In this document: positions 7,437-17,910 of the stretch, in pieces
Numbering within the stretch: the stretch's first letter is position 1
How the letters are laid out: every line of letters starts with the position of its first letter
Origin: Lysinibacillus sp. KCTC 33748
Lineage (GTDB): Bacteria > Bacillota > Bacilli > Bacillales_A > Planococcaceae
Direction of reading: 5' to 3'
DNA: 64,000 nt
NCBI RefSeq assembly: GCF_002237755.1
Contig: NZ_MWSJ01000013.1
Coordinates: forward strand, 1 to 64,000
Notes under the pieces: model-generated
What the model saw: the letters and a program-made list of their open reading frames with translations, nothing else
Told to the model about the DNA's origin: nothing
Database searches by the model: none
Made by a program: the position numbers and the translations under genes

Positions 7437-8177
7437 TTAATAGAAGACTTTCTCAAGATATAGACCTTGTGGCGGTGCAGTTTTACCCGCCTTATCGCGA
7501 TTCATAGATTTAACGATTAACTCCACGTTCTCCATATCACGACGTCCTATACCAACTTCCCAAAGCGTACCTGCGATAATACGGACCATATTATATAAGA
7601 AGCCATTGCCTTCAATTACCATATGTAGCTCCTCACCATACCATTCAAATCGTAGCGTAGTCACTGTGCGCACCTTATCTTTGACACTTGTATTAGCTGC
7701 ACAAAAGCATGAAAAATCATGTGTACCGATAATAGCCTTTGCCGCCCCCTGCATTGCCTTAACATTTGGCTTCACACCATTTGTCTCTACTGTGTAATGT
7801 CTGCGGAATGGACTTTGTACAGCCTCACATGACCATATATATCGGTACCGCTTCCCTGTTACACTGTAGCGAGCATGAAAATCAGCAGCTTCTTCTTCAA
7901 TCGACATTACTCGAATATCTCTTGGCAGTTGAACGTTTAATGCCTTCATGTATTTATCTACTGGAATCGCGAGTGGTGAATCAAAATGCAATGTTTGACC
8001 TGTTGCATGCACTCTTGCATCTGTACGTCCACTAGCTGTTACCTTGATCTTTTCCCCTTTATGCATAATGGCTAGAACACGTTCAAGCTCTGCCTGTACT
8101 GTACGCTCTCCAGGCTGTACTTGGTAACCAGAAAATTGCATTCCATCATAACTTATAATTGCTTTTAATCGTCGCAT
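7437..8177 (-). CDS. truA: tRNA pseudouridine(38-40) synthase TruA
   Basis: A 246-residue TruA that converts uridines 38-40 of the tRNA anticodon arm to pseudouridine. The start KAIISYDGMQFSGYQVQPGE and the catalytic motif GRTDARVHATGQ (catalytic Asp, about residue 53) are intact, as are FHARYSVTGKRYRY and NGFLYNMVRIIAGTL. It is the last gene of the ecfA1-ecfA2-ecfT-truA unit, 14 bases after ecfT. No clear terminator was seen after its stop, which is near the repeat element. Confidence 0.96.
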   Translation of the reverse strand: MRRLKAIISYDGMQFSGYQVQPGERTVQAELERVLAIMHKGEKIKVTASGRTDARVHATGQTLHFDSPLAIPVDKYMKALNVQLPRDIRVMSIEEEAADFHARYSVTGKRYRYIWSCEAVQSPFRRHYTVETNGVKPNVKAMQGAAKAIIGTHDFSCFCAANTSVKDKVRTVTTLRFEWYGEELHMVIEGNGFLYNMVRIIAGTLWEVGIGRRDMENVELIVKSMNRDKAGKTAPPQGLYLEKVFY

Positions 8178-8191
8178 AAAGATTACTCCTT

Positions 8192-8989
8192 TTAACTTCT
8201 ATAGAAGAATAGTAATACGGCCATTCCTACTAATAACATAAGTGCAAATGTATCACTCATATCCCACTTTAGCTTGCGATATCTCGTACGCCCTTCGCCT
8301 CCACGGTAGCCTCTTACTTCCATAGCTGTTGCTAAATCCTCAGCTCGTTTAAAAGCACTTACAAAGAGAGGTACCAATAATGGCACAACCGCTTTAATAC
8401 GATCCTTTATTGGTCCTGAAGATAAATCCGAACCACGTGCCATTTGTGCTTTCATAATTTTATCTGTTTCATCCATTAACGTTGGGATAAAACGCAATGA
8501 AATAGACATCATTAGAGCTAACTCATGTACTGGCACTTTCACCGCTTTTAATGGATTTAGCAGCACTTCAATGCCATCCGTAATGGAAATCGGTGACGTT
8601 GTAAGTGTTAAGATAGATGTCATAAACACTAGAACTAGAAAGCGTATCGAAATAAATATCCCTTGTCGGATACCTTCCTCATAAATAGTGATAAACTTCC
8701 ACTCAAATACAATGGCGCCTTCTTTCGTCATAAATATATGAATTAAGAAGGTAAACGCCATTAAAAAAAGTACTGGCTTTAGACCGTTAATTAAAAAATA
8801 CAATCGAATCCGTGACACTAGCACAATGAGTAAGGTAAACGCTAATAGCAAAGCATATGTCACAGTATTGTTTGCTAAAAAAACAATAATGATGAATGCA
8901 AACACAAATATAAGCTTTGACCGTGGATCGAGCTTATGAACGGGAGAATCCCCTGGAAGAAAGCGACCAAATATCATTTTCTCCATCAT
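8192..8989 (-). CDS. ecfT: ECF transporter transmembrane component EcfT
   Basis: A 265-residue energy-coupling-factor T component with about five to six hydrophobic segments. It carries the two cytoplasmic coupling motifs of the family: ARGSD (about residue 180) and VRGYRGG (about residue 225). These touch the ATPases EcfA1 and EcfA2. The start KMIFGRFLPGDSPVHKLDPR is typical. EcfT couples ATP hydrolysis to uptake of vitamins and other micronutrients through exchangeable S components encoded elsewhere. Its ATG overlaps the ecfA2 stop (ATGA), implying translational coupling. Confidence 0.95.
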   Translation of the reverse strand: MMEKMIFGRFLPGDSPVHKLDPRSKLIFVFAFIIIVFLANNTVTYALLLAFTLLIVLVSRIRLYFLINGLKPVLFLMAFTFLIHIFMTKEGAIVFEWKFITIYEEGIRQGIFISIRFLVLVFMTSILTLTTSPISITDGIEVLLNPLKAVKVPVHELALMMSISLRFIPTLMDETDKIMKAQMARGSDLSSGPIKDRIKAVVPLLVPLFVSAFKRAEDLATAMEVRGYRGGEGRTRYRKLKWDMSDTFALMLLVGMAVLLFFYRS

Positions 8990-9858
8990 GACTGTCCACG
9001 CTCCTCTCTTAGGACCCGAGCAATTTCAATTGCTAACTCTTCTTCAGTTAAGCATATCTTCGAGAATGATTTGTTTATCATTTTTTCAATTTTTTGTTGA
9101 AATCGTACGATACGAGGTGGTTCTAAGCGGAAATTTTTTAATGTCTCTACATCTTTAAAAATTTCTTGAGGTGTGCCACTTAGTACATTTTTCCCTTCAT
9201 GCATAATGACAATACTATCTGCATAACGAGCTGCGTCCTCCATACTATGGGTAACGAGTATCGTTGTTAGGCCACGTTCCTTGTGTAGCTTATAAAACAT
9301 ATCCATAATCTCTTTTTGACCACGAGGATCAAGCCCTGCAGTTGGTTCATCTAAAACAATCACTTCAGGTTCCATCGCCAAAACACCAGCAATTGCTACC
9401 CTGCGCATTTGTCCACCCGATAAATCAAAAGGTGATTTTTCAAGTACGTCCCCTGGTAAGCCTACTAAGCCTACTAGCTCCTTTGCTCGTGCTTCTGCCT
9501 CTTGCTCAGAAACACCAAAGTTCATAGGACCAAACATAATATCCTTTAATACCGTTTCTTCAAATAACTGATGCTCCGGGAATTGAAACACAATGCCAAC
9601 CTTTTGACGTACAGCCTTTAAATCTTTGGCCTTTTTCCCAGCTACAACAACACGATCCCCAATATGTACTTCTCCAGATGTTGGTTTTAGAAGTGCATTA
9701 AAATGTTGAAGAATTGTCGATTTACCGGAACCCGTATGTCCGATAATTGCCTGGTACGTATGTGAAGGAATTTCAAAATCCACATCAAATAAAGCAAGTT
9801 TTTCAAAAGGTGTACCCTGTGCATAAGCATAGCTTACTTGTTGAAGTTTGATGTCCAT
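8986..9858 (-). CDS. ecfA2: ECF transporter ATPase EcfA2
   Basis: A 290-residue ABC ATPase with Walker A GHTGSGKST (about residue 40), Q-loop FQFPEHQLFEETV, signature LSGGQMRRVAIAG, Walker B VIVLDEPTAGLDP and a switch His in LVTHSMEDA. The FPEHQLF motif is typical of the A2 subunit. It pairs with EcfA1 to power EcfT. Its start overlaps the end of ecfA1 by 25 bases, and its stop overlaps ecfT by 4. Confidence 0.95.
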   Translation of the reverse strand: MDIKLQQVSYAYAQGTPFEKLALFDVDFEIPSHTYQAIIGHTGSGKSTILQHFNALLKPTSGEVHIGDRVVVAGKKAKDLKAVRQKVGIVFQFPEHQLFEETVLKDIMFGPMNFGVSEQEAEARAKELVGLVGLPGDVLEKSPFDLSGGQMRRVAIAGVLAMEPEVIVLDEPTAGLDPRGQKEIMDMFYKLHKERGLTTILVTHSMEDAARYADSIVIMHEGKNVLSGTPQEIFKDVETLKNFRLEPPRIVRFQQKIEKMINKSFSKICLTEEELAIEIARVLREERGQS

Positions 9859-10679
9859 AAATCATTCACCAACTCTTCTTCTGTCATATGTTGTCCCATT
9901 AATGGAACACCTTCCTTTTGCAATAACTTTGATAACTTCATGGCAAATGGCAAGTCTAATCCAAACTCAACTAGCTTGTCCCCAAGTGTGAAAATTTCAG
10001 CAGGTGTACCCTCAGCAAATTTCTTTCCGTCATTCATAAAGAGAACACGATCTGCAAGCATAGCTTCTTCTAAATCATGCGTAATAGATAGTACTGTTAA
10101 CCCTGTTTCAGCACGTAAAGTTTGAACTGTTTGTAGTACCTCAACACGACCTTGTGGATCTAGCATAGAAGTAGCTTCATCAAGAATAAGGAGCTTAGGT
10201 TTCAACGCGAGTGCGCCTGCAATGGCAACGCGCTGCTTTTGCCCACCCGATAAATGATGTGGCTCATGATCTAAAAAATTGTTCATTTTTACTTGGTCGA
10301 GTGCTGCATGGACACGTTCTACCATCTCTTCAAACGGTACTCCGTTATTTTCAAGAGCAAAAGCAACATCATCCTGCACTGTCGCTCCAACAAACTGATT
10401 GTCTGGATTTTGAAAAACCATGCCCATTTGTGAACGGCTTTCCCACAGGTTTTCTTCACTCAATGGTTGTCGTAAAATACGGACATCCCCTTGCTGTGGA
10501 TAAAGCAAACCATTCATAAGCTTTGCAATAGTGGATTTACCGGAACCGTTATGGCCAACAATGGCAATCCATTCCCCTTCCTGTACCGCAAAGCTTACAT
10601 TTTCGACAGCATTGCGACTTTCTTTTTCTTCTGGTGTATATGAAAATGTCACATTATTTAATGATAAAATTTCTGGCAT
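9834..10679 (-). CDS. ecfA1: ECF transporter ATPase EcfA1
   Basis: A 281-residue ABC ATPase and the first gene of the ECF module. It has Walker A GHNGSGKST (about residue 42), Q-loop VFQNPDNQFVGATV, signature LSGGQKQRVAIAG, Walker B LLILDEATSMLDP and a switch His in SITHDLEEA. The NPDNQFVG motif marks the A1 subunit. The ribosome site is GAGAGGAG, 7 bases before the ATG. In B. subtilis the module follows rplQ closely; here a structured 512-base gap with several terminators intervenes, so it probably uses its own promoter. Confidence 0.95.
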   Translation of the reverse strand: MPEILSLNNVTFSYTPEEKESRNAVENVSFAVQEGEWIAIVGHNGSGKSTIAKLMNGLLYPQQGDVRILRQPLSEENLWESRSQMGMVFQNPDNQFVGATVQDDVAFALENNGVPFEEMVERVHAALDQVKMNNFLDHEPHHLSGGQKQRVAIAGALALKPKLLILDEATSMLDPQGRVEVLQTVQTLRAETGLTVLSITHDLEEAMLADRVLFMNDGKKFAEGTPAEIFTLGDKLVEFGLDLPFAMKLSKLLQKEGVPLMGQHMTEEELVNDLWTSNFNK

Positions 10680-10735
10680 TTCTAGAACTCCTCTCTACAT
10701 GCTCAGCTCTACTAACTAACTTACACTTTTTTATG

Positions 10736-10764
10736 TATGAATTCTACTACAATCAGTATGTCAA
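10736..10764 (-). promoter_or_regulatory. Candidate promoter of the ecf operon
   Basis: On the minus strand TTGACA (10764-10759) is followed after 17 bases by TTCATA (10741-10736). The -35 box is perfect and the -10 box is weak. It is the best match in the 85 bases before ecfA1. Confidence 0.5.
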
Positions 10765-10911
10765 TAAAAGAAAAGTGCTAAAATCACTTTCCATTCTTTT
10801 GTCTGCCCTATATTAGTGTACGTATAATTTAAAGGTTATCTTTAAAAAATACATCATATATTGAGCGGGCCACCTCAATCGTCCCGGTGACTACCATTAT
10901 AAAATCAGCCT

Positions 10912-10940
10912 ATAAAAAAAAGCACCACTAAATTGGCGCT
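10912..10940 (-). terminator. Intrinsic terminator (second of two in tandem)
   Basis: On the minus strand AGCGCCA-atttag-TGGTGCT forms a 7-base-pair stem (one G-U pair) followed by eight T residues. It lies about 30 bases after the preceding terminator. Confidence 0.7.
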
Positions 10941-11110
10941 AACTCTTACTTCCCTAAAAAATAAAAAAGCGCGCACCTCATTCGATAGAAATGCGCTAGT
11001 CGTTACATTTTCAAGAAACACGGGTGCTCAAGCCCTTGTTCCCTCTGAATGAGGTGCGGAGAGCTAAACGAGACGCCACACAACAGTGTCCGCTCATCAT
11101 AACGCTCAGC
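10941..11110 (-). ncRNA. Candidate structured non-coding RNA ending in a terminator
   Basis: No gene is visible between the rplQ terminator and ecfA1. On the minus strand CGCACCTCATTC (11058-11047) and GAATGAGGTGCG (10983-10972) are perfectly complementary over 12 bases and enclose 63 bases. The 3' arm is followed by CGC and a T-rich run, so the closed form resembles a terminated small RNA. The same 3' arm can pair instead with GCGCAT (10995-10990), giving a shorter terminator hairpin, so two exclusive folds exist. ACGACA-18-TATGAT just upstream is a possible promoter. It does not match a riboswitch family I can recall. Confidence 0.45.
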
Positions 11111-11134
11111 TTAATTATTTGTCGTATAAATCGT

Positions 11135-11169
11135 TTTATAAAGAAAGAGGGTGGTGATTCCACCCTCTT
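11135..11169 (-). terminator. Intrinsic terminator after rplQ
   Basis: A perfect 10-base-pair stem (AAGAGGGTGG, 11145-11154, with 11160-11169) lies 23 bases after the rplQ stop and is followed on the minus strand by TTTCTTTAT. It marks the end of the S10-spc-alpha cluster. Confidence 0.85.
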
Positions 11170-11191
11170 CACCACTTGTTTTCTCTTATGA

Positions 11192-11572
11192 TTAAACTAA
11201 TTCAATCACAACAACAGGTGCACCGTCACCACGACGAGGACCTACTTTAAGAATACGAGTGTAACCACCTTGACGTTCTGCATAACGTGGTGCAACATCA
11301 TCAAATAACTTTTGAAGTGCAAATGAAGTTGTTTCGTTACCTTCAGCATCAGTAGTTGTTACTAGTTCACGACGGATGAATGCAGCAGCTTGACGGCGTG
11401 CGTGTAAATCTCCGCGTTTACCTAAAGTAATCATTTTTTCAACAGCTTTACGTACTTCTTTAGCGCGAGCCTCAGTAGTTTCGATACGCTCGTTGATGAT
11501 TAAATCAGTAGCTAAGTCACGTAACATCGCTTTACGTTGAGAACTTGTACGACCAAGTTTTCTGTAACCCAT
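11192..11572 (-). CDS. rplQ: 50S ribosomal protein L17
   Basis: A 126-residue L17 with the canonical start [20 protein letters not shown] and end [21 protein letters not shown] segment rich in acidic and polar residues ([18 protein letters not shown]) in the middle makes it slightly longer than the 120-residue B. subtilis protein. L17 sits near the peptide exit tunnel of the 50S subunit. It is the last gene of the supercluster, 57 bases after rpoA, with a GGAGGGAAA ribosome site. Confidence 0.98.
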   Translation of the reverse strand: MGYRKLGRTSSQRKAMLRDLATDLIINERIETTEARAKEVRKAVEKMITLGKRGDLHARRQAAAFIRRELVTTTDAEGNETTSFALQKLFDDVAPRYAERQGGYTRILKVGPRRGDGAPVVVIELV

Positions 11573-11629
11573 GGATGTTTCCCTCCTTTATAAAAAATTA
11601 TCTGATCTTGTAAGTTTTGTTTAAATCGC

Positions 11630-12574
11630 TTAGTCTTCTTTGCGTAACCCTAAACCAAGCTCTTCTAACTTCGCTTTTACTTCTTCAAGTGACTTACGTC
11701 CAAGGTTACGAACTTTCATCATGTCGTCTTCTGACTTATTCGCAAGTTCTAGTACTGTATTAATACCAGCGCGTTTTAAGCAGTTATAAGAACGAACAGA
11801 AAGATCAAGTTCTTCGATAGTCATCTCTAAAACTTTTTCTTTTTGATCTTCTTCTTTTTCGACCATGATTTCAGCAGTTTGTGCCTCATCTGTCATGCCA
11901 ACGAAGATGTTTAGATGCTCGGTTAAAATTTTTGCTCCGAGCGAAATCGCCTCTTTCGGACCGATGCTACCATCTGTCCACACATCAAGAGAAAGTTTAT
12001 CGTAGTCAGAAGACTGACCTACACGAGTATTTTCCACTTGGAAATTGACGCGTGATACTGGAGTGTAAATAGAGTCGATCGGGATCACGCCGATAGGAAG
12101 ATCCTCACGTTTGTTTTGATCAGCAGGAGTGTAACCACGGCCGCGTTGAGCGTACATACGCATACGTAAATGACCGTTTTTAGCGATTGTTGCAATATAT
12201 AGATCCGGGTTTAAAATTTCTACATCACTGTCATGTGTAATGTCAGCAGCTGTAACTGTACCATCGCCTTTTACATCAATCTCAATAACTTTTTCTTCGT
12301 CAGAGTAGATTTTAAGAGCTAGTTTTTTCACGTTCAAAATAATTGAAGCTACATCCTCTACAACGCCTTCTACAGTTGAGAATTCGTGAAGAACACCGTC
12401 AATTTGAATTGAAGTGACAGCAGCTCCTGGTAATGAAGACAGAAGGATACGACGTAAAGAATTACCCAAAGTGTTTCCATATCCGCGTTCAAGCGGTTCT
12501 ACAACAAACTTTCCATATTTGGAATCTTCGCTGATCTCCACCGTTTCAATCTTTGGTTTTTCAATTTCGATCAT
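11630..12574 (-). CDS. rpoA: RNA polymerase alpha subunit
   Basis: A 314-residue alpha subunit, the normal length. The N-terminal assembly domain (about 1-228) includes [20 protein letters not shown], which starts the dimer interface, and the beta/beta-prime contact segments. An acidic linker (about 230-250) leads to the C-terminal domain (about 251-314), with [17 protein letters not shown] and [13 protein letters not shown], which bind UP-element DNA and activators. The gene lies between rpsK and rplQ as in all Bacillales. A 140-base gap before it may hold extra regulatory sequence. Confidence 0.98.
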   Translation of the reverse strand: MIEIEKPKIETVEISEDSKYGKFVVEPLERGYGNTLGNSLRRILLSSLPGAAVTSIQIDGVLHEFSTVEGVVEDVASIILNVKKLALKIYSDEEKVIEIDVKGDGTVTAADITHDSDVEILNPDLYIATIAKNGHLRMRMYAQRGRGYTPADQNKREDLPIGVIPIDSIYTPVSRVNFQVENTRVGQSSDYDKLSLDVWTDGSIGPKEAISLGAKILTEHLNIFVGMTDEAQTAEIMVEKEEDQKEKVLEMTIEELDLSVRSYNCLKRAGINTVLELANKSEDDMMKVRNLGRKSLEEVKAKLEELGLGLRKED

Positions 12575-12714
12575 TTTTATTTACCCTCCTTCAAAACATC
12601 GAATGTATAGGTTCTTTCCATCATAGATTCGATCGTCATTGACGTATCGTTTATTATCTGCACAAGACAGTCTGTACAAAAAATGATGTTCTCATACAAT
12701 ATGAGACGCACCCA

Positions 12715-13122
<408 letters not shown>

Positions 13123-13129
13123 TTACTTA

Positions 13130-13495
13130 TTATTTTTTCTTGTTCGCTACAGTTTTACGAGGACCTTTACGCGTACGCGCATTATTCTTCGTATTTTGAC
13201 CACGAACAGGTAAACCACGACGGTGACGGATACCACGGAATGAACCGATTTCCATCAGACGTTTGATATTTAATGAAGTTTCGCGACGTAAGTCACCTTC
13301 AAGTTTGTAAGAGTCTAATTGTTCACGGATTTTGTTTAACTCATCTTCAGTTAAGTCGCGTACGCGTGTATCTTCTGAAATACCTGCGTCAGCTAATACT
13401 TTCTGAGCTGTAGTTTTACCAATACCGTAAATGTAAGTTAATGAAATTACCACGCGTTTGTCGCGAGGAATATCAACACCAGCAATACGTGCCAT
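13130..13495 (-). CDS. rpsM: 30S ribosomal protein S13
   Basis: A 121-residue S13, usual length. It has [20 protein letters not shown], a helix-two-turn-helix region around [32 protein letters not shown] and a lysine-rich tail. S13 lies in the 30S head and bridges to the 50S subunit. It precedes rpsK and follows rpmJ by 24 bases. Confidence 0.98.
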   Translation of the reverse strand: MARIAGVDIPRDKRVVISLTYIYGIGKTTAQKVLADAGISEDTRVRDLTEDELNKIREQLDSYKLEGDLRRETSLNIKRLMEIGSFRGIRHRRGLPVRGQNTKNNARTRKGPRKTVANKKK

Positions 13496-13519
13496 GTACG
13501 TTGTGCACCTCCTTTAGAA

Positions 13520-13633
<114 letters not shown>

Positions 13634-13670
13634 CTAACCTAACCTCCTTAGTAGTCCGGAGCGCAAAAGA

Positions 13671-13889
13671 TTATTTAAAACGGTATGTGATACGACCGCG
13701 AGTTAAATCATAAGGAGATAACTCGATAGTAACCTTATCTCCAGGTAGAATGCGGATAAAGTGCATACGAATCTTACCAGAAACGTGTGCTAGAATCACA
13801 TGTCCATTTTCTAATTCTACCTTAAACATCGCGTTTGGCAAAGTCTCAACAACTGTCCCTTCGACTTCAATTACATCATCTTTCGCCAT
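13671..13889 (-). CDS. infA: Translation initiation factor IF-1
   Basis: A 72-residue OB-fold protein with [40 protein letters not shown] and the end GRITYRFK, identical in layout to B. subtilis IF-1. IF-1 blocks the A site of the 30S subunit during initiation. Its upstream neighbour is normally map; here it is a 414-base gap, then adk. A possible own promoter lies in that gap. Confidence 0.98.
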   Translation of the reverse strand: MAKDDVIEVEGTVVETLPNAMFKVELENGHVILAHVSGKIRMHFIRILPGDKVTIELSPYDLTRGRITYRFK

Positions 13890-14303
13890 CTACTCTGTCT
13901 CCTCTCTATATGCAAATTAAAGTTCTCATCGTTACATCAAACGGATATCTGCTGCAACTATAGAAGCAACCTCGTTTCAACATATGTTTGGATTGTATGA
14001 GAGATGTTTGAAAGACGCTCGTCTGGTTTCGCTTCACACAATCCACGGAATATACAGAACCATTTAGGGCACTGAACCTCCCATGTTTACACGAATACCG
14101 GAATGTCTTTGATGAGATATTCATACCCGTTACACAGATGCTTCCACGAAACCCATTATACTCTTTCAAAAGTCATGTTGCACTTTTTAAAAGAAATATA
14201 TACCGGGCACAATATGCTTTTGCAACTCTCAAAAAAAATTATGTTTCGTTGTTGCTCCCGCATGCCTCCCGCGGAAGCAGTATTCTGCGCCCGGAGCCGG
14301 GTA
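13890..14303 (-). other. Gene-free interval between adk and infA (map position)
   Basis: In B. subtilis this place holds map (methionine aminopeptidase) and a small KOW-domain gene. The 414 bases here cannot hold map, and no frame has a ribosome site plus recognisable protein. A GC-rich stretch (about 14258-14326) contains three small palindromes (CCCGCGG, CCCGGAGCCGGG, CAGCTGCGGCTG). TATAAT on the minus strand (14160-14155) could be the -10 of an infA promoter, though no good -35 is visible. Downstream sequence up to infA would be a leader of about 250 bases. Confidence 0.5.
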
Positions 14304-15014
<711 letters not shown>

Positions 15015-15027
15015 CTAAAAACCAACA

Positions 15028-16323
15028 TTATTTCATAAAGCCTTTGTAGTGACGTTTAACAAGTTGAGATTCTAGCTGTTTCATCGTTTCGAGCGCAACG
15101 CCGACTACGATAATTATACTAGTACCACCGATCTGCACTGTGGCAGGTAGATTCATAAAGTTTATGATTATAATCGGCATTACTGATATAACAGTTAAGA
15201 AAATCGCACCAACAAATGTCAGACGATATAACACGCTTGTTAAATACGTTTGAGTACTTTCACCAGGACGAATACCTGGAATGTAAGCACCTTGCTTTTT
15301 CAAGTTATCTGCCACATTTTCTGGATTCACTTGTATGAATGCATAGAAATATGTGAACGCGATGATCAAGGTAACGTAAACAATCATCCCAACAGGTTTT
15401 GTATAATCAAACGTGTTTTGAATAAATGTTGATACGCCACTTTCACCAAAGAACGGAACTAACGTACGAGGTGTCATCAGAAACGCTGATGCAAAAATTA
15501 CCGGAATAACCCCTGCAGCATTTACTTTTAACGGTAAATGCGTTTGTTGAGAACCTGTTTGTTGATTGCGTCCAGTAACTCGTTTTGCATATTGAATTGG
15601 AATTTTACGTAGTGCTTGTTGCACATAGATAACTCCAACAACAACTGCTAGCAAAACTAAAGCAAGTAAACCAAGAATCACTAGATTGATAAATAACTTA
15701 TCACCAGCACCCTCGATTTGCTGTGCATAGATTTGGTTAATGCCAGTCGGTAATGCCGCAACGATACCTGCGAAAATTACAACTGAAATACCATTTCCAA
15801 CACCATGCGCAGTAATTTGGTCAGCAAGCCATACTAGGAATGCTGTACCCGCAGTTAATACAATTGAAATCGTAACATATGTTATAATTCCTTCTTCTTT
15901 AATCAAAGATCCACCATACATTCTATTAAAACCAAATGACATTGCGAATGATTGGATAAAGGCAAGAATAATTGTAAAGTAACGAGTAAATTGTGCAAGT
16001 TTACGTCTTCCGACTTCACCTTGCTTTGCCCACTCAGCAAATTTCGGTACTACGTCCATTTGCAATAACTGAACAATAATTGAAGCAGTGATGTAAGGCA
16101 TAATCCCCATCGCGAAGATTGAGAAGTTCTTTAAAGCACCACCGCCAAAAGTATTCAGGAAACCAACGAGGTTAAACTCATCAGTTGCCTTTAATACATT
16201 TGCGTCAACGTTTGGTACTGGTACGAACGTACCAATACGGAAAACGATTAACATTAAAAGAGTAAAAATGATTTTATTTCGTATATCTCGAACACGCATA
16301 AAGTTAGAGATCGTCTGAAACAT
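15028..16323 (-). CDS. secY: Protein translocase subunit SecY
   Basis: A 431-residue channel subunit of the Sec translocon with ten predicted membrane segments. It has FQTISNFMRVRDIRNKIIFT at the N-terminus, the plug-region FLNTFGGGALKNFSIFAMGI, RYAKRVTGR-type cytoplasmic loop AKRVTGRNQQTG and the C-terminal LVKRHYKGFMK. SecY works with SecE (49316-49501 in this window) and SecG. Its ATG shares one base with the rplO stop (TAATG), so the two are translationally coupled. Confidence 0.98.
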   Translation of the reverse strand: MFQTISNFMRVRDIRNKIIFTLLMLIVFRIGTFVPVPNVDANVLKATDEFNLVGFLNTFGGGALKNFSIFAMGIMPYITASIIVQLLQMDVVPKFAEWAKQGEVGRRKLAQFTRYFTIILAFIQSFAMSFGFNRMYGGSLIKEEGIITYVTISIVLTAGTAFLVWLADQITAHGVGNGISVVIFAGIVAALPTGINQIYAQQIEGAGDKLFINLVILGLLALVLLAVVVGVIYVQQALRKIPIQYAKRVTGRNQQTGSQQTHLPLKVNAAGVIPVIFASAFLMTPRTLVPFFGESGVSTFIQNTFDYTKPVGMIVYVTLIIAFTYFYAFIQVNPENVADNLKKQGAYIPGIRPGESTQTYLTSVLYRLTFVGAIFLTVISVMPIIIINFMNLPATVQIGGTSIIIVVGVALETMKQLESQLVKRHYKGFMK

Positions 16324-16763
16324 TAAATCACCTCAGTAGTTCCGCCGGCATTTTCAATTGCTTCTTTAGCCGAAGCTGAGAATTTATGAGCTTTTACTGT
16401 AAGCTTTTTGTTAAGAGTTCCGTTTCCAAGAACTTTAATTCCAGCTTTTTCATTGCTCACTAAACCTGATTCAAGTAATAATGCAGTTGTTACTTCTGCA
16501 CCATCTTCAAAACGGTTTAATGTGTCAAGATTAACGATCGCGTACTCTTTACGGTTAATGTTAGTAAAGCCGCGTTTCGGTAAACGACGGAATAAAGGGT
16601 TTTGACCACCTTCGAATCCTGGGCGTACACCGCCGCCAGAACGAGAGTTTTGACCTTTATGACCTCTACCTGCAGTTTTACCGTTACCAGAACCGATACC
16701 GCGACCTACGCGGTTACGTACTTTACGGGAACCTTCTGCTGGTTTTAACTCATGAAGTTTCAT
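16323..16763 (-). CDS. rplO: 50S ribosomal protein L15
   Basis: A 146-residue L15, same length as in B. subtilis. The N-terminal Gly/Arg-rich extension ([20 protein letters not shown]) threads into 23S rRNA, and the globular domain holds [20 protein letters not shown] chose the ATG giving [11 protein letters not shown]; an in-frame GTG four codons upstream overlaps the ribosome site AGGAGG and is unlikely. It is directly coupled to secY. Confidence 0.97.
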   Translation of the reverse strand: MKLHELKPAEGSRKVRNRVGRGIGSGNGKTAGRGHKGQNSRSGGGVRPGFEGGQNPLFRRLPKRGFTNINRKEYAIVNLDTLNRFEDGAEVTTALLLESGLVSNEKAGIKVLGNGTLNKKLTVKAHKFSASAKEAIENAGGTTEVI

Positions 16764-16797
16764 ATTGGATGGCACCTCCTTGTTCGTTAATTAAAAA

Positions 16798-16980
16798 TTA
16801 GTTTTCTTTTACAGTAACTAAGTGAGCTACTACATCAATCATACCGCGAGTAGCTGCATTATCAGCTTTCTCAACAGTTTGGTTTAATTTACGTAAACCT
16901 AGTGCTTCAATAGTTTTGCGTTGTGCTGGTTTAGAACCAATCACAGATTTTGTAAGGGTGATTTCTAATTTGTTAGCCAT
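16798..16980 (-). CDS. rpmD: 50S ribosomal protein L30
   Basis: A 60-residue L30 with [20 protein letters not shown] and [15 protein letters not shown], ending [14 protein letters not shown]. It is a one-domain protein near the 50S central protuberance, absent from some bacteria but typical of Bacillales. It lies between rpsE and rplO with an AGGGGGG-type ribosome site. Confidence 0.97.
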   Translation of the reverse strand: MANKLEITLTKSVIGSKPAQRKTIEALGLRKLNQTVEKADNAATRGMIDVVAHLVTVKEN

Positions 16981-16993
16981 TATCTTTCCCCCC

Positions 16994-17497
16994 TTATCCT
17001 AATATTTCTTCCACTGATTTACCACGTAATTTAGCTACGTCCTCTACGCGTTTTAATTCAGTTAAACCTTGAATAGTTGCACGCACCATATTGATTGGTG
17101 TGTTAGTTCCAAGAGATTTTGAAAGAATATCAGTAATACCAGCAAGTTCTAGTACGGCACGTACTGGACCACCAGCGATAACCCCTGTACCAGGAGCAGC
17201 AGGTTTAATTAGGATTTCTCCTGCACCAAAGCGACCTTGCACTAAGTGTGGAGTTGTTCCACCTACGCGTGGCACTTCGATTAAGTTTTTCTTCGCATCT
17301 TCAACAGCTTTACGGATAGCATCTGGCACCTCTTGAGCTTTACCAGTACCGAATCCAACGTGACCGTTTTTATCGCCAACAACAACTAATGCTGTGAAGC
17401 GGAAGCGACGTCCACCTTTAACAACTTTAGCAACACGGTTAATAGTAACTACGCGTTCTTCAAGTTCTCCAAGTTTGTTTGCGTCAATTCGACTCAT
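16994..17497 (-). CDS. rpsE: 30S ribosomal protein S5
   Basis: A 167-residue S5. The N-terminal double-stranded RNA-binding domain contains [20 protein letters not shown] and the C-terminal domain contains [19 protein letters not shown] and [19 protein letters not shown]5 helps decoding accuracy and mRNA entry; the spectinomycin-contacting loop (VKGGRR) has its ordinary sequence. It follows rplR by 21 bases. Confidence 0.98.
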   Translation of the reverse strand: MSRIDANKLGELEERVVTINRVAKVVKGGRRFRFTALVVVGDKNGHVGFGTGKAQEVPDAIRKAVEDAKKNLIEVPRVGGTTPHLVQGRFGAGEILIKPAAPGTGVIAGGPVRAVLELAGITDILSKSLGTNTPINMVRATIQGLTELKRVEDVAKLRGKSVEEILG

Positions 17498-17518
17498 GAA
17501 ATGTGTCCCTCCTTTTTA

Positions 17519-17878
17519 TTAGAATTCTAAACCGTTCTCACGTGCAGCTTCAGCTAAAGCTTTAACACGTCCATGATATAAGTAACCACCACGGTCAAAT
17601 ACTACAGCAGTAATATTTTTTTCCGTAGCGCGTTTTGCGATTGTTTCACCGACTTTAGTTGCAGCATCAACATTGCTACCAGCAGCTTCAAAACCATTTT
17701 CTTGAGAAGATGCGCTAACAATTGTTACGCCTGCTACGTCATCGATAAGTTGAGCGTAGATGTTCTTGTTTGAACGGAATACGTTTAAGCGTGGACGCTC
17801 AGCAGTACCCGAAATTTTAGAACGTACGCGCGCATGACGTTTTTTACGAACCTGATTTTTATCTTGTTTCGTAATCAC
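17519..17878 (-). CDS. rplR: 50S ribosomal protein L18
   Basis: A 119-residue L18 that binds 5S rRNA. It has [35 protein letters not shown] and [21 protein letters not shown] place the start at a GTG giving MITKQDK, because AAAGGAG lies 8 bases upstream of it and the B. subtilis protein also begins MITK. A GTG three codons upstream overlaps the ribosome site. Confidence 0.96.
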   Translation of the reverse strand: MITKQDKNQVRKKRHARVRSKISGTAERPRLNVFRSNKNIYAQLIDDVAGVTIVSASSQENGFEAAGSNVDAATKVGETIAKRATEKNITAVVFDRGGYLYHGRVKALAEAARENGLEF

Positions 17879-17910
17879 AAGGGTCACTCCTTTCTAATGC
17901 TTAGACAGCA

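Noticed and set aside
7126-7507. Open frames on both strands over the truA-rplM gap
   Set aside because: They fall within the GC-rich repeat element, read different frames of it and have no credible ribosome site or homologue.
10634-10816. Plus-strand 60-codon frame upstream of ecfA1
   Set aside because: It overlaps the likely ecf promoter antisense, is very AT-rich and has no ribosome site.
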